From Actinophytocola gossypii (GTDB lineage: Bacteria; Actinomycetota; Actinomycetes; Mycobacteriales; Pseudonocardiaceae), in NCBI RefSeq assembly GCF_025165815.1, contig NZ_JAFFZE010000010.1:124001-188000 (forward strand): a stretch of 64,000 nucleotides of DNA, written 5' to 3'. Below are positions 51,393-59,571 of the stretch, piece after piece. The position numbers and the translations under genes are program-made. Below the pieces are notes generated by a model. The model saw only the letters and a program-made list of their open reading frames with translations, was not told the DNA's origin and did not search any database. Position 1 is the stretch's first letter, and each line of letters begins with the position of its first letter.

Positions 51393-53672
51393 CTAGCCGA
51401 CGATGTGCTCGGGACGGACCGGGGCCCGGGTCAGCGCCCGGCCGGTCGCGGCCCGGATGGCGGCCACGATCGCCGGGGTCGAGGACAGCGTCGGCGGCTC
51501 ACCGACGCCGCGCAGCCCGTACGGGGCGTGCGGGTCGGCGTACTCCAACACGTCGATCGGCATGGTCGGCATGTCGAGCACGGTCGGGATCAGGTAGTCG
51601 GTGAACGACGGGTTGCGCACCACGCCGTCGACGACCTGGATCTCCTCCATCACCGCGAGCCCGAGACCCTGCGCGGACCCGCCCTGGATCTGACCGAGCA
51701 CCGCGTCCGGGTTCATCGCCCGGCCGACGTCCTGCGCGCAGGCCAACTCCACCACCCGCACCAGCCCGAGCTCCACGTCCACGTCGACCACCGCCCGGTG
51801 CGCCGCGAACGCGTACTGCACGTGTGCGAACCCCTTGCCGGTCGACGGGTCCAACGCCTCGGTCGGCCGGTGCCGCCACTCGACGGTGCGCTCCACCGGC
51901 TCGCCGCCCAGCACCTCGACGAGGTCGGCGAGCACGTCGCCGCCGGCCGAGACGACCTTGCCGCCGGCGAGCCCGGCTCCCGCGCCGGCCCGGGCGAGCA
52001 CGGCCGCGCGGACCTCCTCGCACGCGGCCCTGACCGCACCACCGGTCACGTAGCTCTGCCGGGACGCCGAGCTGGAGCCAGCGCTGCCGACACTGGTGTC
52101 GGGCGGGAGGATCACCACCCGCTCGACCCCCAGCTCGGTGCGCGCGATCTGCGCCTTCAGCGTCACCAGCCCCTGGCCGACCTCCGCGGCCGCGGTGTGC
52201 ACGGACGCGACCGGCTCGCCGCCGACCACCTCGAGCCGGACCCGCGCGGTGGAGTAGTCGTCGAAGCCCTCGGAGAAGCCGACGTTCTTCACGCCGACCC
52301 CGTACCCGACCCCGCGCACCACGCCCTCGCCGTGGGTCGTGTTCGACACCCCGCCGGGCAGCTCGCGCAGGTCGTACGGGGCCGAGGGCGCCGGCGGCAT
52401 GGGCCGGTCCCGCACCAGGGCCAACAGCTCGGCGACCGGCGCGGCCGAGTCGACCACCTGGCCGGTCGGCATCACCGAGCCCTGCTCGACCGCGTTCCGC
52501 ACCCGGACGTCCACTTCGGACATACCGAGCGCGGCGGCCAGCTTGTCCATCTGCGACTCGTAGGCGAAGCACGCCTGTACCGCGCCGAACCCGCGCATCG
52601 CCCCGCACGGCGGGTTGTTGGTGTAGACGCCGTAGCAGTCGACGTGCACGTTCGGCACCCGGTACGGGCCGGCGCCGAGGGTGGCCGCGTTGCCGGTGAC
52701 CGCGGCGGTGGTCGACGCGTACGCACCGCCGTCCAGAATCATCTCCGCCCGCACGTACACCAGGTCACCGTCGCGGGTGGCGCCGTGTTCGTAGCGCAGC
52801 ACCGCGGGGTGGCGGTGCACGTGCCCGAAGAACGACTCCTCCCGCCCGTACACGATCTTCACCGGCTTCCCGGTGCGCAGCGCCAGCATGCACGCGTGCA
52901 CCTGCATGGACAGGTCCTCGCGGGCGCCGAACGCGCCGCCGACGCCGGCCAGGTGCAGCCGCACCCGCTCCGCCGGCAGCCCGAGCGCGCGGGCCACCTG
53001 CCGCTGGTCGGCGTGCAGCCACTGGGTGGCCACGTACAGGTCGACGCCGCCGTCCTCGGCCGGCACCGCCAGGCCCGACTCGGGCCCGAGGAACGCCTGG
53101 TCCTGCATGCCGACGGTGTACTCGCCGGACACCACCACGTCGGCGGCCGGCGCCGGGTCGCCGTGCCGGATCCGTACGTGCCGCACCAGGTTCCCGTCCG
53201 GGTTGGTCGGGTGCAGCACCGGCGCGTCCGCCCGCAGCGCCGTCTCCGCGTCGGTCACCGGCTCCAGCACCTCGTAGTCGACCCGCACCCGCGCGGCCGC
53301 CCGGCGCGCGGTCTCCGGGTGGTCGGCGGCCACGATCGCGACCGGCTCCCCCTGGTACCGGACCACGTCCCCGGCGAGCACCGGCTGGTCGGGGTGCTCC
53401 AGGCCGTAGAGGTTCTCGCCCGGCACGTCCGAGTGGGTGAGCACCGCGTACACGCCGGGCACGGCGAGCGCGGGCCCGACGTCCAGGCCGCGGATGCGGG
53501 CGTGCGGGTGCGGGCTGCGCAGGGTGGCGCCCCACAGCATGTCCTCGTGCCACAGGTCCGACGAGTAGGCGAACTCCCCGCGCACCTTGAGATTGCCGTC
53601 CGGGCGTTGCGGGCTGTCGCCGACCCGGCCGCCGCCGGTCGCCGTCAACGACTCCGTGGTGGCGCGGCTCAT
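51393..53672 (-). CDS. Xanthine dehydrogenase-type molybdopterin subunit
   Basis: 759 aa large subunit of a molybdenum hydroxylase. Characteristic blocks: GVGGAFGAREDLSMQ, NNPPCGAMRGFGAVQACFAYESQMD, GEGVVRGVGYGVG, SGSSSAS-like SAGSSSASRQSY and RGVGEPPTLSSTPAI, whose Glu is the catalytic base position. Starts at ATG 53672 overlapping the stop of the upstream amidohydrolase (ATGA). Last gene of the purine operon; works with the FAD subunit (55495) and 2Fe-2S subunit (55015). Confidence 0.92.
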   Translation of the reverse strand: MSRATTESLTATGGGRVGDSPQRPDGNLKVRGEFAYSSDLWHEDMLWGATLRSPHPHARIRGLDVGPALAVPGVYAVLTHSDVPGENLYGLEHPDQPVLAGDVVRYQGEPVAIVAADHPETARRAAARVRVDYEVLEPVTDAETALRADAPVLHPTNPDGNLVRHVRIRHGDPAPAADVVVSGEYTVGMQDQAFLGPESGLAVPAEDGGVDLYVATQWLHADQRQVARALGLPAERVRLHLAGVGGAFGAREDLSMQVHACMLALRTGKPVKIVYGREESFFGHVHRHPAVLRYEHGATRDGDLVYVRAEMILDGGAYASTTAAVTGNAATLGAGPYRVPNVHVDCYGVYTNNPPCGAMRGFGAVQACFAYESQMDKLAAALGMSEVDVRVRNAVEQGSVMPTGQVVDSAAPVAELLALVRDRPMPPAPSAPYDLRELPGGVSNTTHGEGVVRGVGYGVGVKNVGFSEGFDDYSTARVRLEVVGGEPVASVHTAAAEVGQGLVTLKAQIARTELGVERVVILPPDTSVGSAGSSSASRQSYVTGGAVRAACEEVRAAVLARAGAGAGLAGGKVVSAGGDVLADLVEVLGGEPVERTVEWRHRPTEALDPSTGKGFAHVQYAFAAHRAVVDVDVELGLVRVVELACAQDVGRAMNPDAVLGQIQGGSAQGLGLAVMEEIQVVDGVVRNPSFTDYLIPTVLDMPTMPIDVLEYADPHAPYGLRGVGEPPTLSSTPAIVAAIRAATGRALTRAPVRPEHIVG

Positions 53673-55018
53673 CGGCCGGCCTTCGCCAGCAGCCGCGCGC
53701 TCTCCCGGCGCAGCATCGCGGTGGCCTCCTCCTCGGACGCCGTGGCGCACGAGCCGTCCCGGACGATGACCCGGCCGCCGGCCAGCAGCAGCACCAGCGG
53801 CGGCGGCGCACCGAACACCAGCGCGGCCACCGGGTCGGTGATGCCGGCGTGCGCCAGGCCGTCCACCCGCCACACCGCGATGTCGGCGAGCTTGCCCACC
53901 TCGAGCGAGCCGAGCTCGTCCTCCCGGCCGAGGCAGCGCGCGCCGCCGATCGTGGCCATCCCTAAGGCGTCCCTGGCCGACATCGCGGCCGGGCCACCGG
54001 TGGCGCGGGCGGCGTAGGTGGCCGCACGCAGCTCGCCGACGAGCCCACCGTCCTCGTTGGACGCCGCGCCGTCGACGCCGAGCCCGACCGGGCCACCCGC
54101 GGTGAGCAGGTCGGCCGCGCGCGCGATGCCGGTGCCGAGACGGCCGTTGGAGGTCGGGCAGTGCGCGACCCCGGTGCCGGTGGCGCCGACCCGCGCGATC
54201 GCGCTGTCGGACAGGTGCACGCCGTGCGCGAGCCACACGTCGTCGCCGAGCCAGCCGGTGCGCTCGGCGTACTCCACCGGCGTGCAGCCGTGCTCGTCGA
54301 GGCACTGCCGCTCCTCGTCGAGGGTCTCGGCGAGGTGGGTGTGCAGCCGGACGCCCTTGTCCCGGCCGAGCGCGGCGGTCTCACGCATCAGGTCCTCGGT
54401 CACCGTGAACGGCGAGCAGGGGCCGACCGCGACGCGGACGAACGCGTCCGGCTCGGTGTTGTGGTAGGAGTCGATGGCGTCGGCGGTGCCCGCGAGCGCC
54501 TCGTCGATGTCCTCCACGATGGAGTCCGGCGGGAGCCCGCCGTCGGACTCGCCCCGGTCCATCGACCCGCGCACCAGGTGCAGCCGGGTGCCGACCTTGG
54601 CCGACGCGTCGACGATCGCCCAGGGCAGGTCGCCGCCGTCGCGCGGGTAGACGTAGTGGTGGTCGGCGACCGTGGTGCAGCCGGTCAGCGCCAGGCGCAG
54701 GATGCCGGCCAGTGACGCGGCGTGCGTGATCTGCTCGTCGACGCCGGCCCAGACCGGGTACAGCTCGGTGAGCCACTCGAACAGCGTCGACTGCTGGGCC
54801 AGGCCCCTGGTCGCCCACTGGTACAGGTGGTGGTGGGTGTTCACCAGGCCGGGTGTGACCAGGCAGCCGGTGCCGTCGATGTACCGGTCCACGCGGCCCT
54901 CGGGTGCCGGGCCGGCGCCGACGGACGTGATCACGCCGGTGTCGGCGACCAGGTGTCCCGGTGCGTACTCCTCGCCGGTGACGGTGACGACCGCCGCGTT
55001 CTCGATGACGGTCCTCAT
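53669..55018 (-). CDS. Amidohydrolase, probable 8-oxoguanine deaminase
   Basis: 449 aa. Metal motifs: VTPGLVNTHHHLYQWATRG (HxH), THLAETLDEE (His), WLAHGVHL (His) and VGLGVDGAASNEDGG (Asp). This pattern and the operon context fit 8-oxoguanine deaminase or a guanine-deaminase relative rather than a chlorohydrolase. 8-oxoguanine deamination yields urate directly, feeding the uricase in the same operon. Overlaps both neighbours by four bases (ATGA). Exact substrate is inferred. Confidence 0.82.
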   Translation of the reverse strand: MRTVIENAAVVTVTGEEYAPGHLVADTGVITSVGAGPAPEGRVDRYIDGTGCLVTPGLVNTHHHLYQWATRGLAQQSTLFEWLTELYPVWAGVDEQITHAASLAGILRLALTGCTTVADHHYVYPRDGGDLPWAIVDASAKVGTRLHLVRGSMDRGESDGGLPPDSIVEDIDEALAGTADAIDSYHNTEPDAFVRVAVGPCSPFTVTEDLMRETAALGRDKGVRLHTHLAETLDEERQCLDEHGCTPVEYAERTGWLGDDVWLAHGVHLSDSAIARVGATGTGVAHCPTSNGRLGTGIARAADLLTAGGPVGLGVDGAASNEDGGLVGELRAATYAARATGGPAAMSARDALGMATIGGARCLGREDELGSLEVGKLADIAVWRVDGLAHAGITDPVAALVFGAPPPLVLLLAGGRVIVRDGSCATASEEEATAMLRRESARLLAKAGR

Positions 55019-55491
55019 GCCCGCTCCCCCGCCTTCTTCGCGGCCGCCAGCCGGACGGCGTCGAGGATCTTCTCGTATCCCGTGCAGCGGCACAGGTTGC
55101 CGGCCAGTGCCTCGCGGATCTCGGCGTCGGTCGCGCCCGGGTCGCGGTGCACCAGCTCGTGCGCGGCGACGATCAGGCCCGGGGTGCAGAACCCGCACTG
55201 CACGGCGCCGGTGGCCACGAACGCCTCCTGCACCGGATCGAGCCCGTCCCCGCCGGCCAGGCCCTCGACCGTGCGCACCGACCGGCCCTCCGCCTGCCCG
55301 GCGGCGACCAGGCACGCGCACACCGGCGTGTCGTCCAGGTACACCGTGCACGAGCCGCACTCGCCCTGTTCGCAGGCGTTCTTCGCGCCCGGCAGGCCGA
55401 GCCGTTCGCGCAGCACGTACAGCAGGCTCTCCCCCGGCCACACGTCGTCGGCCGTGCGCCGCTCGCCGTTGACCTCGATGGTGACCCGCAA
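55015..55491 (-). CDS. Xanthine dehydrogenase-type 2Fe-2S subunit
   Basis: 158 aa. First cluster ligands: NACEQGECGSCTVYLDD and a later Cys; second cluster: QCGFCTPG and NLCRCTGYEKI. TTG 55491 is accepted because GGGAGG (inside the end of the FAD-subunit gene) lies at correct spacing and no other start exists. Carries electrons from Mo to FAD. Confidence 0.9.
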   Translation of the reverse strand: MRVTIEVNGERRTADDVWPGESLLYVLRERLGLPGAKNACEQGECGSCTVYLDDTPVCACLVAAGQAEGRSVRTVEGLAGGDGLDPVQEAFVATGAVQCGFCTPGLIVAAHELVHRDPGATDAEIREALAGNLCRCTGYEKILDAVRLAAAKKAGERA

Positions 55492-55494
55492 CCC

Positions 55495-56355
55495 TTACCT
55501 CCCGCTCACGTCCTGCCAGGCCCAGCGCAGTGTCCGCCGCGCCAGCACGGCCAGCGCGTGCCGGCGATAGGCGGCGCTGCCGCGCACGTCGTCGATGGGT
55601 CGCGCGGCGGCCGCGACCAGCTCGCCGAACTCCTTCGCCGTGTCGTCGGTCAGTGTGTTCGCCGCCGGCTCGTCCCACGGGAGCACCTCGGCGGCGAAGT
55701 CCTCGGCGGCTGCCGCCCGCAGCGGGACCGGGCCGGCCGAGCCGATTCCGGTGCCGACCGTGCGCCGGGTGGTGTCGAGCGCGAGGCCGAACGAGCAGAC
55801 CGCGATCACCATGGCGTTGCGGGTGCCGACCTTCGCGAACTGCTGCGGGCCCGCGGCGACCGGCACCAGCACGGCGGTAACCAGTTCGTCGGCGGCGAGC
55901 GCGGACCGCTTGGGGCCGAGGAAGAACTCGCCGATCGGGACCGTGCGGGTGCCGCGGGTGGAGGCGACCTCGACGTCCGCGCCGGTGGCCAGCAGCGGCG
56001 GGTGCGCGTCGCCGGCCGGGGACGCCGAGCCCAGGTTGCCGCCGACACCGGCACGGTTGCGGATCTGCGGGGAACCGACCGTGCGCGCGGCCATAGCCAG
56101 GCCGGGCAGCACGTCGCCGAGCTCGTCGACGATCCGCGTGTACGGCACGGTGGCGCCGAGCCGGACGCGCCCGTTCTCCGCCCGCCAGGTCGCCAGCTCC
56201 GGCACCCGGCCCAGGTCGAGCAGGGCGGCCGGGCGGCGCTTGTCGAAGTTCAGCTCGACCATGACGTCGGTACCGCCGGCGATCGGCACCGCGTCCGGGT
56301 TCGCCGCCTTGAGTTCGAGGGCCTCCGCCAGCGAGGCCGGTCGCAGGAAGTCCAT
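55495..56355 (-). CDS. Xanthine dehydrogenase-type FAD subunit
   Basis: 286 aa. FAD_binding_5 hallmarks: IAGGTDVMVELNFDKRRP, TVPYTRIVDE, TVGSPQIRNRAGVGGNLGSASPAGD, then the CO_deh_flav_C domain. ATG 56355 lies five bases beyond the uricase stop; in-frame GTGs at 56364 and 56367 would overlap uricase. Part of the purine operon. Confidence 0.9.
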   Translation of the reverse strand: MDFLRPASLAEALELKAANPDAVPIAGGTDVMVELNFDKRRPAALLDLGRVPELATWRAENGRVRLGATVPYTRIVDELGDVLPGLAMAARTVGSPQIRNRAGVGGNLGSASPAGDAHPPLLATGADVEVASTRGTRTVPIGEFFLGPKRSALAADELVTAVLVPVAAGPQQFAKVGTRNAMVIAVCSFGLALDTTRRTVGTGIGSAGPVPLRAAAAEDFAAEVLPWDEPAANTLTDDTAKEFGELVAAAARPIDDVRGSAAYRRHALAVLARRTLRWAWQDVSGR

Positions 56356-56357
56356 GC

Positions 56358-57221
56358 TCACCACCACGCCAGGCCCTCCTCTGGCGCGCCGTCGCGGAGC
56401 ACGGTGCCCTCGATCAGCCCGTACGGGCGGTCCGCGGCGAAGAACACCTCGCCGGGGTTGTCCAGCCCGAACGGCTCCAGGTCGACGAGGAAGTGGTGTT
56501 TGTTCGGCAGCGCGAGCCGGACCTCGACGAGTTCGTCCCGGTGGCGCAGCACCCGCTCGCCCATGGCGTGCAGGGTCTGCTGCAGCGACCGCGAGTGCGT
56601 CTCGGCGAACGCCGCCAGCAGGTGCGCGCGGGCGTCGCGGAAGCTCTCCGCCCACGGCGAGTCCGTCGACTCGTGTCGCCAGTTCGCGGACACCGCGGTG
56701 GCGAGGATCCGGTCGGTGGTCTCGGCGAGGGTGGTGTACCGGTCGCGGTGGAAGCCGTGGAACTCCGAGCCGGTGGTGTTCAGCACGGTGAGGTCCTCGA
56801 CACCGGAGACCACCCAGGCGGTGGTGCCGTCGTAGGTGGCGGTCGCCGTGCGGGTGCCGGCGGCGCGGGCGAACGAGTGGTGCGCCGGCTCGCCGTCGAC
56901 GGTGATCCGCTCCCACCGGTACTGCTCGACGCGCACCCTGGCGCGGGTGATCGTGGGCGTGGTGTCGACGAAGTGGCGGGCGAGGCGCAGCCCGAACTCC
57001 TCCGGCTCGCCGACACCGTCGCGGGCGAAGGCGTAGACGGTGTTCTTCTGCGTGTCGGTGGGCAACACGCCGCTGTTGTCGCCGGTGAGGTGGGTGGCGT
57101 CCAGGTCACCGGCGAGCGTGGTGGTCACGTTCAGGTCGGTGATCGCGTGCCGGTCGCCCCGGTCCACCCGGACCAGGCGGGTCTCGGCCTTCCCGTACTG
57201 GTTGACTCCGAGCTTGATCAT
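56358..57221 (-). CDS. pucL: Factor-independent urate hydroxylase (uricase)
   Basis: 287 aa, normal uricase domain length. Oxidises urate to 5-hydroxyisourate. Motifs: LGVNQYGKAETRLVRVDR (catalytic Lys), DTQKNTVYAFARD (catalytic Thr), and NKHHFLVDLEPFGLDN (catalytic His and cofactor-free site). Starts two bases after the hydroxyisourate hydrolase stop; the product passes to that enzyme. Confidence 0.94.
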   Translation of the reverse strand: MIKLGVNQYGKAETRLVRVDRGDRHAITDLNVTTTLAGDLDATHLTGDNSGVLPTDTQKNTVYAFARDGVGEPEEFGLRLARHFVDTTPTITRARVRVEQYRWERITVDGEPAHHSFARAAGTRTATATYDGTTAWVVSGVEDLTVLNTTGSEFHGFHRDRYTTLAETTDRILATAVSANWRHESTDSPWAESFRDARAHLLAAFAETHSRSLQQTLHAMGERVLRHRDELVEVRLALPNKHHFLVDLEPFGLDNPGEVFFAADRPYGLIEGTVLRDGAPEEGLAWW

Positions 57222-57222
57222 G

Positions 57223-57540
57223 TCAGCTCCCCCGGTACGTGGAGTAGCCGAAGGGACTGAGCAGCAGGGGGACGTGGTGGTGCTCGCCGGGGTCGGTGAT
57301 CCGGAAGGCGACCACGACCTCCGGGTAGAAGGCGTCCGGGCCGTGGTAGTCGCCGGTGCCGAACACCAGGCGGTACACGCCGGGGGCCTCCACGCCCCAG
57401 CCGCCGAGTCGCCCGTCGGCGTCGGTGCAGCCGTCGGCGAGGGCCTGCCAGCCGCCCTCGGTGCGGGCCTCCAGCCGCACGGGCACGTCGGGTGCCGGGC
57501 GGCCGGCGGTGGTGTCGAGGATGTGGGTGGACAGACTCAT
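57223..57540 (-). CDS. uraH: Hydroxyisourate hydrolase (transthyretin-like)
   Basis: 105 aa. Starts with STHILDTTAGRPA (active-site His), carries VYRLVFGTGDYH and HHHVPLLLSPFGYSTYRGS, the family's C-terminal YRGS tag. Converts 5-hydroxyisourate to OHCU. Its ATG overlaps the OHCU decarboxylase stop (ATGA). Confidence 0.94.
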   Translation of the reverse strand: MSLSTHILDTTAGRPAPDVPVRLEARTEGGWQALADGCTDADGRLGGWGVEAPGVYRLVFGTGDYHGPDAFYPEVVVAFRITDPGEHHHVPLLLSPFGYSTYRGS

Positions 57541-58025
57541 GTGCCGAACGCCTTCCCCAGTCGCAGATCGACGATCTTGCCGAGTTCCGCGCGCACGACC
57601 TCGCGCTCGGTCTCCCGGTCGTTGCCGAGTCGCGCGCGCAGGCTGGTCAGCATCGTCTCCGCGGACAGCCCGGTGGCGTGGATCAGGAAGACGTGACCGA
57701 AACGTTCCTCGTAGACCCGGTTGCCGGCGGCGAGATCCTCCCTGGTCTCCGCACCGGCCTGTTCCTCCCGTGACCAGGCGGCCTCCCGGTCCTGACCGGC
57801 CGCGCGCTCCCCGATCCTCGGGTGCGCCGCGAGCGCCTCCTCGACGTCGGCCCAGGTCAGCCCGGCGAGCACCCGCGCGGAGACGGCACGCAGCCCGGCC
57901 AGGTCGGCGTAGGGCCGCCGGGCCAGCAGCTCACGCGCCCAGCGCCGGGACGCGCAGCAGGCGAGCAGCTCCCGCTCGGCCTCGGCCGGCTCGGCCCGGT
58001 TGAACGCTCGCAGGTGATCGGACAT
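57537..58025 (-). CDS. uraD: OHCU decarboxylase
   Basis: 162 aa, all-helical. DVEEALAAHPRIGERAAG contains the catalytic His; FGHVFLIHATGLSAETML is the substrate-binding block. Produces S-allantoin. First gene of the seven-gene leftward operon; 48 bases separate it from the sorbosone-dehydrogenase-like gene's stop. Confidence 0.93.
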   Translation of the reverse strand: MSDHLRAFNRAEPAEAERELLACCASRRWARELLARRPYADLAGLRAVSARVLAGLTWADVEEALAAHPRIGERAAGQDREAAWSREEQAGAETREDLAAGNRVYEERFGHVFLIHATGLSAETMLTSLRARLGNDRETEREVVRAELGKIVDLRLGKAFGT

Positions 58026-58082
58026 CCCTGGAACTGTACTTACCCGATGCCCGAACCGCTCGCGCCCTGCTGGACGCTCGAT

Positions 58083-59372
58083 TCAGCCGCGGGCGAAGGT
58101 CACCTTGTGCAGCTGGCCGGGCAGGTCGTTGACCACGTACAGCTCGCCGTCGGCGTCCGCGCCGAACGCGGTGACCTGGCCGGGGAAGGCACCGACGGTT
58201 GCCGACTCGTAGTCGCCGTGCGGGCGTTCCCGGACCGCCCACGCGGTGGCCGAGCAGTAGTCGGTGACGACGTAGGTCCCCCAGGCGAGTGAGGCGTACT
58301 CGCTGCCCCGGTACACGTGCCCGCCGATCACCGAGCAGCCCTCCAGCGAGGTGTTGTACTCGAACACCGGGTCGGTGTAGTGGGCGTCGGGGTCGCAACG
58401 GGTCTCGTCGAACACCGTGGTGCCCTCGCGGCACGACCAGCCGAGGTTCGCCCCGCCCTGCCACGGCCGAAGGTGGTTGACCTCCTCGCGGGTGCCCTGC
58501 CCGACGTCGCCGATCCACAGCGAGCCGTCGTTGGCGTCGACGGAGAACCGCCACGCGTTGCGCACGCCGTAGGCCCAGATCTCCGGGCGCGCGCCGGGGG
58601 TGTGCACGAACGGGTTGGTCCACGGCACGCAGTACGGCAGCGTCCCGCACTCGCGGGAGACGTCGATCCGCACGATCTTGCCGAGCAGGGTGCCAAGGTC
58701 CTGGCCGGTGCCGAACGGGTCGCCCGCGCCGCCGCCGTCGCCGAGGGACCAGAACAGGGTGCCGTCGCGGCCGAAGGCGAGCGCGCCGCCGTTGTGGTTG
58801 CCGTACTCGGCGTGTGCCTGGGTGAGCAGGACCTCTTCGCGGTCCGGGTCGTCGAGCGGGATCCGGGAGAGGGTGAGGGTGCCCTCGTCGACGCTGGTGT
58901 AGGCGACGTAGACGACGTTCGAGCGGGCGAAGTCGGGGGCCGGGGCGATACCGAGCAGGCCGCGTTCGTTGTAGGCGAGGCTGTCGACCCGGTCGGTGAT
59001 GTCGAGCACCGGCTCGGCGGCGAGGCCGGTGTCGGGGTGGTACGCGCGGACGATGCCGTCCTTCTCGGTGATCAGCAGCCGGCCATCGGGTACCCCGGCG
59101 ATCGCGGTGGGCCGGCGGAGCCCGAAGGCCACCTGCTCGGTGCCGACGGTGAGCTCGGCCAGCGGCACGCTGCCCGGCGACCCGGGCGCGGTGGCGGCGG
59201 TGCCGGTGCCGGTTGCGGCGGTGCCGGTGGCGCCGGCAGCGGTCACGGTGGTGGCGGCTGGTTCGGCGTTCGGGCGCGCGGCCGTTGCTGGGGCGGCCGT
59301 TGCCGGGGCGGCCGGAAGCAGCACGGCGAGGGCCGCTGCGGTGGTGGCGACACGGGTCAGGACTCGCGACAT
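58083..59372 (-). CDS. Secreted glucose/sorbosone dehydrogenase-like (PQQ-type beta-propeller) protein
   Basis: 429 aa. Signal peptide about 1-26, then a 40-residue Ala/Thr/Gly linker, then the GSDH propeller: LRRPTAIAGVPDGRLLITEKDG, ERGLLGIAPAPDF, EYGNHNGGALAFGRDGTLFWSLGDGGGAGDPF, and APTNP-like PWTNPFV. Would oxidise soluble sugars outside the cell using PQQ. ATG 59372 has GAGGAG upstream. A perfect CebR-type box 28 bases before the ATG suggests cellobiose control with the divergent cellulase. Confidence 0.88.
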   Translation of the reverse strand: MSRVLTRVATTAAALAVLLPAAPATAAPATAARPNAEPAATTVTAAGATGTAATGTGTAATAPGSPGSVPLAELTVGTEQVAFGLRRPTAIAGVPDGRLLITEKDGIVRAYHPDTGLAAEPVLDITDRVDSLAYNERGLLGIAPAPDFARSNVVYVAYTSVDEGTLTLSRIPLDDPDREEVLLTQAHAEYGNHNGGALAFGRDGTLFWSLGDGGGAGDPFGTGQDLGTLLGKIVRIDVSRECGTLPYCVPWTNPFVHTPGARPEIWAYGVRNAWRFSVDANDGSLWIGDVGQGTREEVNHLRPWQGGANLGWSCREGTTVFDETRCDPDAHYTDPVFEYNTSLEGCSVIGGHVYRGSEYASLAWGTYVVTDYCSATAWAVRERPHGDYESATVGAFPGQVTAFGADADGELYVVNDLPGQLHKVTFARG

Positions 59373-59399
59373 CGCGGGGCTCCTCGGGGGGCAGGGTTC

Positions 59400-59413
59400 T
59401 GGGAGCGCTCCCA
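59400..59413. promoter_or_regulatory. CebR/CelR-type operator, sorbosone-dehydrogenase side
   Basis: TGGGAGCGCTCCCA, the exact 14-bp consensus of actinobacterial cellobiose repressors CebR/CelR, 28 bases upstream of the leftward gene's ATG. Confidence 0.9.
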
Positions 59414-59471
59414 AACGTACACGCCCGCATGGCTGTCGCACCAGCCCCAATCCACGATCACGGCGGGAGTG

Positions 59472-59501
59472 TTGACAACTGCGTCACGACGTGACCACTA
59501 T
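59472..59501 (+). promoter_or_regulatory. Promoter of the GH9 cellulase gene
   Basis: TTGACA (59472-59477), 18-bp spacer, CACTAT (59496-59501). The downstream CebR-type box at 59515-59528 would lie just past the start site, suited to repression. Confidence 0.6.
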
Positions 59502-59514
59502 CGGTACTCGCGTC

Positions 59515-59528
59515 TGGGAGCGCTCCCA
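59515..59528. promoter_or_regulatory. CebR/CelR-type operator, cellulase side
   Basis: A second exact TGGGAGCGCTCCCA, embedded in a 20-bp perfect palindrome (59512-59531). It lies 44 bases before the GH9 GTG start. Confidence 0.92.
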
Positions 59529-59571
59529 GACCGTGGTTCGTCACCGTCGTCAACCACGGAGAGGATCCGCC

